Positions 57,620-64,000 of a DNA stretch of 64,000 nucleotides are shown in pieces. Position 1 is the first letter of the stretch; each line of letters opens with the position of its first letter. Source of the DNA: Aeromonas encheleia (GTDB lineage Bacteria > Pseudomonadota > Gammaproteobacteria > Enterobacterales > Aeromonadaceae). Both the position numbers and the translations under genes were made by a program. The notes under the pieces are model-generated. The model worked only from the letters and a program-made list of their open reading frames with translations, was not told where the DNA came from and searched no databases. Location of the stretch: assembly GCF_900637545.1 (NCBI RefSeq), contig NZ_LR134376.1, forward strand, positions 1,445,001 through 1,509,000, written 5' to 3'.

Positions 57620-59331
57620 CAGGCGTCTCTTGTTAGGCTGGTGGGAAAGGTCAGGTGTACACGGGTGCCGCCGGATGGCGGCTCACTGATGGCCAGCTGG
57701 CCGTGCAACTTGCTGGCGCGCTCGCTCATGATGCTAAGACCGTAGTGATTGACCGCGGAGCTCGCGCCCCCTATTCCGACACCATCATCTGAAATCTGAA
57801 CCTGAATGTTACCATCAGCCAGGGTCTCACAGCTAACCTCAATCAGCTGTGCGCCGGCATGTTTGATGGCATTGAGCACTGCCTCACGGATCAGCTGCAG
57901 GATATGGATGTGCTGCCCCGCCTCGAGGTCGGTATCGGCCAGACCGTATTGGAGCCTGATCTCGGCCCGGGTCTGGGGCTTGAGCTGCTCCAGCATGACG
58001 CCGATGGCTTCGCCGAGATTGGCGTCACCTATGCTGAGGCGGAAGGTGCCGAGCAACTCGCGCAGCTGGGTATAGGCGTTGCTGAGCCCCTCGTCGATCT
58101 GCTGCATGGCCGCCTCGGCCTTGCCGTGATCCCCCTTGGCGACGGAGCGCTTGAGCAGGGTGGACTGGATCTTGAGGTAGGAGAGCGCCTGGGCCAGCGA
58201 GTCGTGCAGCTCGCGGGCGATGACGGCACGCTCCTCCATCAGCAGCAGGCGCTGATGTTGCAGCAGGGTCTGATCCTTGTGCAGCACCTGGGCCAGCAGC
58301 ATGGAGAAGTTCTTCATCAGCCGCTCGTCGATGGGGTGCTCGCTGATCATGTCGAGCCGCCCGAACTCCTGATCGTCCATCTGCAGATAGAAGCTCACCA
58401 GGCTATCCAGATCGCCGGGCCAGCCCTTGCGGCCGGTGATGTACACCGGCATGGCGTTGTGCTCGAAGCGGGTCAGCCGGATGTAGTCGATGTGCTGATG
58501 GGCGGCCGCCCGCTCCAGCAGCTTCTGCAGGGTACGCCGGCTCAGCGGCGCCGCATGCAGCTTCTGGGCGGTGGAATAGAGGAAGGAGAGGGTATCGTTG
58601 GCCTGTTGCAGCTTGGCGGTCTTCTCCTCCACCTTGCTCTCCAGCTCCCGATAGAGCTTGCCGAGTTCGTCCGCCATGGTGACGAAGGCGCCCGACAGCT
58701 CCCCCAGTTCGTTCTCGCAGTGGGGGGGCAGGGTGAGATCGAACTCCTGGCGCTGGATCTGGCGGGCGCAATAGACCAGCTGGTTGAGCGGGGCCACCAC
58801 CTGCTGGCGGGTGAAGCGCACCGTGAACCAGGCGATGGTGATGATGGAGAGCAGCCCCAGCCCCTCCGCCAGCGCCAGCATGCGCACCTTGAACTCCACG
58901 TGGTATTGCATCTGGTTGACGAAGTCGTCGATGGCGGCGACGAACTGTTCGGTGTTGTCGGTGTAGCGCCTGGGGGTGGCATTCTCGATGTGCTCACGCA
59001 TCACCTGCCATTGCAGCAACACCTCGCCATAGGTGCGGCGCAGGGAGGCGGGGGTGATCCAGCGCTGGGTCTCCTGCAACTCGCGCGCGCGCAGCGTCTG
59101 CTCGAACTGGGCGAGTCGCCCCAGCACTGTCTGGCCCTGCTCGATCTCGTAGGCCATCCGATAGGCCTGCATGCGCAATGAGCCGGACAGGTTGATGGCC
59201 TTGGCATCGGGGACCGAATAGAACAGGGTGACCATGGCGACGACGGCGATCAGGCTCGCCATGAACAGGATGAGCACCATGGAGCGGCCGATGGCGCTGC
59301 TGACAGACTGCACTTTGAACCACTTTCGCAT
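57619..59331 (-). CDS. narX: Nitrate/nitrite sensor histidine kinase (NarX/NarQ family)
   Basis: A 570-residue inner-membrane kinase. Two membrane segments ([20 protein letters not shown] and [20 protein letters not shown]) flank a periplasmic domain with the ligand P-box [20 protein letters not shown] (about residues 45-64). HAMP and GAF-like signalling regions follow, then the HisKA_3 domain with [20 protein letters not shown] (His about 372) and an ATPase domain ([24 protein letters not shown]). It is the only nitrate sensor in the window and pairs with NarP. The ATG at 59331 is chosen; the longer upstream frame runs into the moaA leader region. Confidence 0.92.
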   Translation of the reverse strand: MRKWFKVQSVSSAIGRSMVLILFMASLIAVVAMVTLFYSVPDAKAINLSGSLRMQAYRMAYEIEQGQTVLGRLAQFEQTLRARELQETQRWITPASLRRTYGEVLLQWQVMREHIENATPRRYTDNTEQFVAAIDDFVNQMQYHVEFKVRMLALAEGLGLLSIITIAWFTVRFTRQQVVAPLNQLVYCARQIQRQEFDLTLPPHCENELGELSGAFVTMADELGKLYRELESKVEEKTAKLQQANDTLSFLYSTAQKLHAAPLSRRTLQKLLERAAAHQHIDYIRLTRFEHNAMPVYITGRKGWPGDLDSLVSFYLQMDDQEFGRLDMISEHPIDERLMKNFSMLLAQVLHKDQTLLQHQRLLLMEERAVIARELHDSLAQALSYLKIQSTLLKRSVAKGDHGKAEAAMQQIDEGLSNAYTQLRELLGTFRLSIGDANLGEAIGVMLEQLKPQTRAEIRLQYGLADTDLEAGQHIHILQLIREAVLNAIKHAGAQLIEVSCETLADGNIQVQISDDGVGIGGASSAVNHYGLSIMSERASKLHGQLAISEPPSGGTRVHLTFPTSLTRDA

Positions 59332-59420
59332 GCTGGTTGAGGGTCCCGGGACTGGTAAGAAACCACATAAAGTTGCGTGGGAGTGTACTCCAACTTGTGC
59401 TAGCATCGAAAAACTAGATG

Positions 59421-59520
59421 AACTCCGAGCGGTTTTGCCTAAGTCCTCAGATAGGGGGAAACCGCCGTCAGCCGATCTTCGCGCTGTAAGGGTCAGGAAA
59501 GAAATGCCCTGGCCTCCCGT
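59421..59520 (+). promoter_or_regulatory. Moco RNA motif (molybdenum cofactor riboswitch candidate) in the moaA leader
   Basis: The leader contains the hallmark blocks of the Moco RNA motif: ACTCCGAGCGGTTT, then GGGGGAAACCGCC, then CGATCTTCGCGCTG and AAAGAAATGCC with GGCCTCCCG near the end. GCGGTTT pairs with AAACCGC. In E. coli this element precedes moaA and lowers moaABCDE expression when the cofactor is plentiful. It ends 17 bases before the moaA start. Confidence 0.85.
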
Positions 59521-59536
59521 ATTTGGAAAGGTGTTT

Positions 59537-60532
59537 ATGTTGCCACTTGAAGATGGTTTTTCCCGTCGTTTTTACTATTTGCGCCTGTCGGTCACCGACG
59601 TGTGCAATTTTCGTTGTACCTACTGCCTGCCGGACGGTTATCGCCCCCCGGATGGAAACAAGGAGGGGCGCAAGTCGTTCCTCTCGCAAGAGGAGATCCG
59701 CCGGATAGTGTCCGGCTTCGCCGCCATGGGCACCCGCAAGGTGCGCCTGACCGGTGGCGAGCCCTCCCTGCGCCGTGATTTCACCGCCATCATCGAGACC
59801 GTGGCCAACACGCCCGGGATCGAGAAGGTGGCGATGACCACCAATGGTTATCGTTTGAAGGAGCGGGCGCAGGAGTGGTTCGATGCGGGCCTCACCGCCC
59901 TCAACGTCAGTGTCGACAGCCTGGATCCGCGTCAGTTTCACCAGATCACCGGTGAGAACAAGCTGGCGGAGGTGATGGAGGGGATCGAAGCGGCGCTGGC
60001 CGCCGGCTTCAAGTCGGTGAAGATCAATGCGGTGCTGCTCAAGGGGCTCAACGATCAGCAGCTGGATGCGTTTCTGGCCTGGATCAGGCACAAGCCCATC
60101 GAACTGCGCTTCATCGAGCTGATGCAGACCGGGGAGATGGACAGCCTGTTTCGCGATCACCACGCCAGCGGCGAGCTCATCAAGCAGCAGCTGCTCGGCA
60201 ATGGCTGGGTCCAGCAGCTGCGCGGGGCCGACGACGGTCCGGCCCAGGTGTTTATGCACCCGGCGTCACAGGGCGGGGTGGGGCTCATCATGCCCTACAG
60301 CAAGGACTTCTGCGCCGGTTGCAACCGGCTGCGGGTCTCCTCGGTGGGCAAGCTGCACCTCTGCCTGTTCGGCGACCACGGCGTGGAGCTGCGGGATCTG
60401 CTCACTGCCGACAGCCAACAGGACGAGTTGCAACAACGGATCCGCCAGGCCCTCGTCGGCAAGGCCGCCACCCATCGCCTGCACGACGGCAATGCCGGCA
60501 TGACCCCCCATCTTGCCTCCATCGGCGGTTGA
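59537..60532 (+). CDS. moaA: GTP 3',8-cyclase MoaA
   Basis: Radical-SAM enzyme for the first step of molybdenum cofactor synthesis (GTP to 3',8-cH2GTP). The 331-residue protein has the N-terminal cluster motif [14 protein letters not shown] (CxxxCxxC, about residues 24-31), [31 protein letters not shown], the C-terminal cluster [19 protein letters not shown], and the functional C-terminal Gly-Gly. The ATG at 59537 follows GGAAAGG. No moaB-E genes follow; nap genes do. Confidence 0.95.
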   Translation: MLPLEDGFSRRFYYLRLSVTDVCNFRCTYCLPDGYRPPDGNKEGRKSFLSQEEIRRIVSGFAAMGTRKVRLTGGEPSLRRDFTAIIETVANTPGIEKVAMTTNGYRLKERAQEWFDAGLTALNVSVDSLDPRQFHQITGENKLAEVMEGIEAALAAGFKSVKINAVLLKGLNDQQLDAFLAWIRHKPIELRFIELMQTGEMDSLFRDHHASGELIKQQLLGNGWVQQLRGADDGPAQVFMHPASQGGVGLIMPYSKDFCAGCNRLRVSSVGKLHLCLFGDHGVELRDLLTADSQQDELQQRIRQALVGKAATHRLHDGNAGMTPHLASIGG

Positions 60533-60578
60533 GGTTTCGCCGCCCGATAAAAATAGCCACCGATTAATAAGCAATCCT

Positions 60579-60610
60579 CACATAGGGGTATTTTGACCCG
60601 CCCCTGTGTG
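60579..60610. other. Inverted repeat between moaA and napF
   Basis: CACATAGGGG at 60579-60588 pairs with CCCCTGTGTG at 60601-60610 (one wobble) around a 12-base loop. No T-run follows. The left arm contains AGGGGTA, the complement of a NarL/NarP heptamer (TACCCCT). Confidence 0.6.
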
Positions 60611-60629
60611 ACCTCATTGTGCCAAGGGA

Positions 60630-60643
60630 TTGATCCAGCGCAA
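60630..60643. promoter_or_regulatory. FNR-like half-conserved site upstream of napF
   Basis: TTGATCCAGCGCAA matches TTGAT-N4-ATCAA at 8 of 10 fixed positions. It is about 80-90 bases upstream of the probable -10 box. In E. coli FNR activates napF together with NarP. Confidence 0.45.
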
Positions 60644-60657
60644 GAATCCCCCCTGTT

Positions 60658-60673
60658 TATCCCCCTAGTGGTA
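60658..60673. promoter_or_regulatory. NarP-type 7-2-7 heptamer pair upstream of napF
   Basis: TATCCCC-CT-AGTGGTA: two inverted heptamers with a 2-base gap, the spacing preferred by NarP. Right arm 6 of 7 and left arm 5 of 7 match to the consensus TACYYMT. Confidence 0.45.
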
Positions 60674-60713
60674 TATCCCTTAACTTGTCGGGGACGCAAT
60701 ATACACCCACGCT

Positions 60714-60736
60714 TATAATTGGTATTGAAAATACCA
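60714..60736 (+). promoter_or_regulatory. napF -10 box and adjoining inverted repeat
   Basis: A perfect TATAAT at 60714-60719 has no matching -35 element at normal spacing, which fits an activator-dependent promoter. It is followed at once by TGGTATT-GAA-AATACCA, a 7-bp inverted repeat overlapping the probable start of transcription. Confidence 0.5.
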
Positions 60737-60783
60737 GTCACATAGTCCGCACTCGAGTCTTTTACCTGCGAAGAGGAAGCAAT

Positions 60784-61296
60784 ATGCCGGATGGGGTCAA
60801 CCTGTCACGCCGTGGTTTGTTTCGAGGCCGACTGAGTGCGCCCGAGCCCGAGACACGGCTGCCCTGGTCCCTCTCCTGGCCCGACTTCGTGGCCGACTGT
60901 ACCCGTTGCGGAGACTGCCTGACGGCCTGTCCGGAGCAGATCCTGGTCAAGGGAGACGGTGGTTTCCCGACCCTGGACTTTAGCCGCGGCGAGTGCACCT
61001 TTTGTACCAAATGTGTCTCGGCCTGCGAGCTGCCGCTGTTTCGTCCGGTGACGGAAGCCCCCTGGGACTACGTGGCCCATATCGAAGCCGGTTGTCTGGC
61101 CCATGAGCAGGTCTTCTGCCAGCGCTGTCAGGACAGCTGCGAACACAATGCGATCCGTTTTTCTCCCCAGTTGGGACGAGTGCCGACGCCCAGTATCGAT
61201 CTCGAGCTGTGCAATGGCTGTGGCGCCTGCGTCGCGGATTGCCCGGTCGGCAGCATCAGGGTCGGCGCACCCCGCGGCAAACCGAATCAGGTCTGA
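60784..61296 (+). CDS. napF: Ferredoxin-type protein NapF
   Basis: A 170-residue cytosolic iron-sulfur protein that helps activate NapA before export. It has Cys motifs CTRCGDCLTACPEQ, CTFCTKCVSACE, a shortened CQRCQDSCEHN, and CNGCGACVADCPVGS, enough for four 4Fe-4S-type sites. An N-terminal SRRGLFRG stretch resembles a Tat motif but NapF stays in the cytosol in known systems. The ATG at 60784 has AGAGGAAG upstream. First gene of the nap operon. Confidence 0.95.
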   Translation: MPDGVNLSRRGLFRGRLSAPEPETRLPWSLSWPDFVADCTRCGDCLTACPEQILVKGDGGFPTLDFSRGECTFCTKCVSACELPLFRPVTEAPWDYVAHIEAGCLAHEQVFCQRCQDSCEHNAIRFSPQLGRVPTPSIDLELCNGCGACVADCPVGSIRVGAPRGKPNQV

Positions 61297-61361
61297 GCCA
61301 GGCGTCGCCGGCATGCCCCCAGGGTGGCATCGCCTCTGCCGCTAGCCGATAGGAAGCAAGG

Positions 61362-61655
61362 ATGAGCAAGTTGGAAAACACTATGAACCGAGAAGAGTTC
61401 CACGTATCGAGCCTGGTGGTGCTGACCCAGCCCCCATTGCGTCACCGGCTCGCCGAACAGATCGCGGCCCTTGAGGGTGCCGAGATCCATGCTGTCAGCG
61501 ACGAAGGCAAGTTGGTGGTGACCCTGGAAGGGTCGAGCCAGCGCCCCATCATGGCGGCCATAGATGCCATTGGGGCAATGCCCGGGGTGCTCTCCGCCGC
61601 CCTGATCTACCACCAGTTCGATGAACTCGATAAGCAATGCGAGGATATGCCATGA
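61362..61655 (+). CDS. napD: NapA signal-peptide chaperone NapD
   Basis: A 97-residue chaperone that binds the Tat signal of NapA and holds it until cofactor insertion is done. Motifs are [39 protein letters not shown] and [14 protein letters not shown]. An ATG at 61383 would give the more common 90-residue length; the ATG at 61362 has AGGAAG upstream. Its stop overlaps the napA start by 4 bases. Confidence 0.95.
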   Translation: MSKLENTMNREEFHVSSLVVLTQPPLRHRLAEQIAALEGAEIHAVSDEGKLVVTLEGSSQRPIMAAIDAIGAMPGVLSAALIYHQFDELDKQCEDMP

Positions 61656-64000
61656 AGCTGAGTCGACGCGACTTTATGAAGGCCAATGCGGTGGCGGCTG
61701 CCGCTGCCGTGGCCGGTGTCAGTGCCCCCACCCTGGCGGCGAACCTTATCACCAGCACCGACAAGACCGCCATCACCTGGGACAAGGCGCCGTGCCGCTT
61801 CTGCGGGACCGGCTGCTCAGTGCTGGTGGGCTCCCAGGCCGGCCGCGTCGTCGCGACCCAGGGCGATCCCGATGCGCCGGTCAACCGTGGCCTCAACTGC
61901 ATCAAGGGCTACTTCCTGTCGAAAATCATGTATGGCGAGGATCGTCTGACCCAGCCGCTGCTGCGCATGACCAACGGCAAGTTCGACAAGAACGGTGACT
62001 TCGCCCCCATCAGCTGGGATCAGGCGTTCGACATCATGGCCGAGAAGTTCAAGGCCACCCTCAAAGAGAAGGGCCCGACCGCGGTCGGCATGTTCGGCTC
62101 AGGCCAGTGGACCGTGTGGGAAGGCTACGCCGCCTCCAAGCTGATGAAGGCGGGCTTCCGCTCCAACAACCTGGATCCCAACGCCCGTCACTGCATGGCC
62201 TCGGCCGTGGTCGGCTTCATGCGCACCTTCGGCATGGATGAGCCCATGGGCTGCTACGACGACATCGAGCAGGCCGACGCCTTCGTGCTGTGGGGCTCCA
62301 ACATGGCCGAGATGCACCCCATCCTCTGGTCCCGGATGTCCGATCGCCGCCTCTCCAATCCGGACGTGCAGGTGCATGTGCTCTCCACCTTCGAGCATCG
62401 CAGCTTCGAGTTGGCCGACAACGGCATGGTGTTCACCCCGCAGACCGATCTCGCGATCCTCAACTACGTCGCCAACTACATCATCCAGAACGACAAGGTG
62501 AACTGGGAGTTCGTCAACAAGCACACCCAGTTCCGCAAGGGCGTCACCGACATCGGCTATGGCCTGCGTCCGACCAACCCGCTGCAGCAGCAGGCGAAGA
62601 ACCCGGACAGCGGCGACTCCACCCCCATGAGCTTCGATGACTTCGCGAAATTCGTGGCGGACTACGACGTCGAGTCGGTCTCCAAGCTCTCCGGCGTCTC
62701 CAAGGAGAAGCTGGAAAAACTGGCCCAGATCTATGCGGATCCGGCCAAGAAGGTGGTCTCCTACTGGACCATGGGCTTCAACCAGCACACCCGCGGCGTC
62801 TGGGCCAACAACCTCTGCTACAACATCCACCTGCTGACCGGCAAGATCTCCACCCCGGGCAGCGGTCCCTTCTCCCTGACCGGCCAGCCTTCCGCCTGTG
62901 GTACCGCGCGGGAAGTGGGCACCTTCGCCCACCGCCTGCCGGCCGACATGGTGGTGACCGAGCCCAAGCACCGCGCCATCGCCGAGAAGATCTGGAAGCT
63001 GCCGGAAGGCACCATCCCGGACAAGGTGGGTTACCACGCCGTGCTGCAGAGCCGCATGCTCAAGGATGGCAAGCTCAACGCCTACTGGGTGATGTGCAAC
63101 AACAACATGCAGGCCGGCCCGAACATGAACGAGGAGGGGCTGCCCGGTTATCGCAACCCGGCCAACTTCATCGTGGTGTCCGACCCTTACCCGACCGTCA
63201 CTGCGCAAGCGGCGGACCTTATCCTGCCCACCGCCATGTGGGTGGAGAAGGAGGGCGCTTACGGCAACGCCGAGCGTCGCACCCAGTTCTGGCACCAGCA
63301 GGTCAAGGCGCCGGAAGGGGCCAAGTCCGATCTGTGGCAGCTGATGGAGTTCGCCAAACGCTTCACCGTGGAAGAGGTGTGGCCGGCCGAGCTTATCGCC
63401 AAGATGCCGGAAGTGAAGGGCAAGACCCTCTATGAGGTGCTCTACCGCAACGGTCAGGTCGATCAGTTCCCGAAAGAGCAGAGCAAGGGAGCACTGAACG
63501 ACGAGGCCGACCACTTCGGCTTCTACGTGCAGAAGGGCCTGTTCGAGGAGTACGCCAGCTTCGGCCGTGGCCATGGTCACGATCTGGCCCCCTTCGATCA
63601 GTATCACGAGGCCCGCGGCCTGCGCTGGCCCGTGGTGGACGGCAAGGAGACCCTGTGGCGCTATCGCGAAGGCTTCGATCCTTATGTGAAGGCGGGCGAG
63701 GGGGTGCGTTTCTACGGCAAGCCTGACGGCAAGGCGGTGATCTTCGCGCTGCCCTATGAGCCGGCCGCCGAGTCGCCTGACAAGGAATACGACATGTGGC
63801 TCTCCACCGGCCGCGTGCTGGAGCACTGGCACACCGGCACCATGACCCGCCGCGTGCCCGAGCTCTATCGCGCCTTCCCGGATGCGGTGCTGTTCATGCA
63901 CCCGGAAGATGCCAAGGCCCGTGGCGTGCGCCGTGGCGAAGAGGTGATCGTCGCCTCCCGCCGGGGCGAGGTGAAGACCCGGGTCGAGACCCGCGGCCGC
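61652..64000 (+). CDS. napA: Periplasmic nitrate reductase catalytic subunit NapA, 3' end outside window
   Basis: The 783 codons present are most of the usual length of about 830. The Tat signal is [20 protein letters not shown]. The 4Fe-4S ligands are CRFCGTGC plus the Cys in [10 protein letters not shown]. The molybdenum ligand Cys is in [13 protein letters not shown] (about residue 184). Further bis-MGD contacts are [28 protein letters not shown] and [20 protein letters not shown]. It reduces nitrate to nitrite in the periplasm, fed by NapB/NapC, which are expected just beyond the window. Confidence 0.97.
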   Translation, partial: MKLSRRDFMKANAVAAAAAVAGVSAPTLAANLITSTDKTAITWDKAPCRFCGTGCSVLVGSQAGRVVATQGDPDAPVNRGLNCIKGYFLSKIMYGEDRLTQPLLRMTNGKFDKNGDFAPISWDQAFDIMAEKFKATLKEKGPTAVGMFGSGQWTVWEGYAASKLMKAGFRSNNLDPNARHCMASAVVGFMRTFGMDEPMGCYDDIEQADAFVLWGSNMAEMHPILWSRMSDRRLSNPDVQVHVLSTFEHRSFELADNGMVFTPQTDLAILNYVANYIIQNDKVNWEFVNKHTQFRKGVTDIGYGLRPTNPLQQQAKNPDSGDSTPMSFDDFAKFVADYDVESVSKLSGVSKEKLEKLAQIYADPAKKVVSYWTMGFNQHTRGVWANNLCYNIHLLTGKISTPGSGPFSLTGQPSACGTAREVGTFAHRLPADMVVTEPKHRAIAEKIWKLPEGTIPDKVGYHAVLQSRMLKDGKLNAYWVMCNNNMQAGPNMNEEGLPGYRNPANFIVVSDPYPTVTAQAADLILPTAMWVEKEGAYGNAERRTQFWHQQVKAPEGAKSDLWQLMEFAKRFTVEEVWPAELIAKMPEVKGKTLYEVLYRNGQVDQFPKEQSKGALNDEADHFGFYVQKGLFEEYASFGRGHGHDLAPFDQYHEARGLRWPVVDGKETLWRYREGFDPYVKAGEGVRFYGKPDGKAVIFALPYEPAAESPDKEYDMWLSTGRVLEHWHTGTMTRRVPELYRAFPDAVLFMHPEDAKARGVRRGEEVIVASRRGEVKTRVETRGR

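Noticed and set aside
62099..63901. A 600-codon open frame antisense to napA
   Set aside because: NapA motifs are complete on the plus strand; the antisense product is His/Gly/Val-rich without any domain.

Overview
The window is a chromosomal stretch of a GC-rich gammaproteobacterium, most likely an Aeromonas. The reasoning is inference from gene order and protein type. Several blocks match the enterobacterial backbone (glnS/fur/fldA/ybfE/ybfF/seqA/pgm; tamA/tamB; yafD/mltD/gloB/yafS/rnhA/dnaQ; fadE/gmhA/yafJ), but they are mixed with a TIGR03503-type gene, a DUF2788 gene and a NarXP/moaA/napFDA block. I see no insertion sequence, prophage, integron or CRISPR array. Intrinsic terminators and short intergenic regions are regular.

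Layout. 1-2.5 kb: 3' part of a Tat-exported molybdenum hydroxylase large subunit (cut by the window edge). 3-12 kb: glnS, fur, a hotdog thioesterase, the fldA-ybfE-DUF2788-ybfF group, seqA-pgm, and a divergent EamA exporter/MarR pair with two matching operators. 12-21 kb: an MltB-type transglycosylase, then a leftward ynj-type operon (DUF1499, ynjA, a TVP38-FAD disulfide oxidoreductase fusion, ynjB, ynjC, ynjD, ynjF), then ppiC and a small membrane protein. 22-28 kb: tamA-tamB with a duplicated junction. 28-36 kb: two tRNA-Tyr genes, raiA with a CRP-like site, a GAF-PAS-GGDEF-EAL protein, slt, and a GalR-like regulator followed by a structured leader and a yeeZ-like gene. 36-50 kb: yciA, yafD, mltD, gloB, yafS-like, rnhA, dnaQ, TIGR03503, an HD-GYP response regulator, fadE, gmhA and yafJ.

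50-64 kb is the most interesting part. It holds a LuxU-like phosphotransfer protein, a YvcK/CofD protein, and a FIST-domain protein directly followed by a hybrid histidine kinase (the layout of the nitric-oxide sensor NosP and its kinase). The kinase's receiver domain is broken by a one-base frameshift. These are followed by a single-domain globin, narP-narX, a Moco RNA leader with moaA, and napFDA. The neighbourhood therefore groups probable NO sensing, globin chemistry, nitrate sensing, molybdenum cofactor synthesis and periplasmic nitrate reduction.

A second theme is unusual. At three unrelated gene boundaries (tamA/tamB, the rnhA start, the gmhA end) the gene edge has been tandemly duplicated. 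Each duplication leaves a micro-ORF of 9 to 22 codons. At tamA/tamB and rnhA the micro-ORF overlaps the next true start codon; at gmhA each extra copy carries its own strong Shine-Dalgarno sequence. A candidate small RNA lies on the minus strand between yafJ and the Hpt gene.
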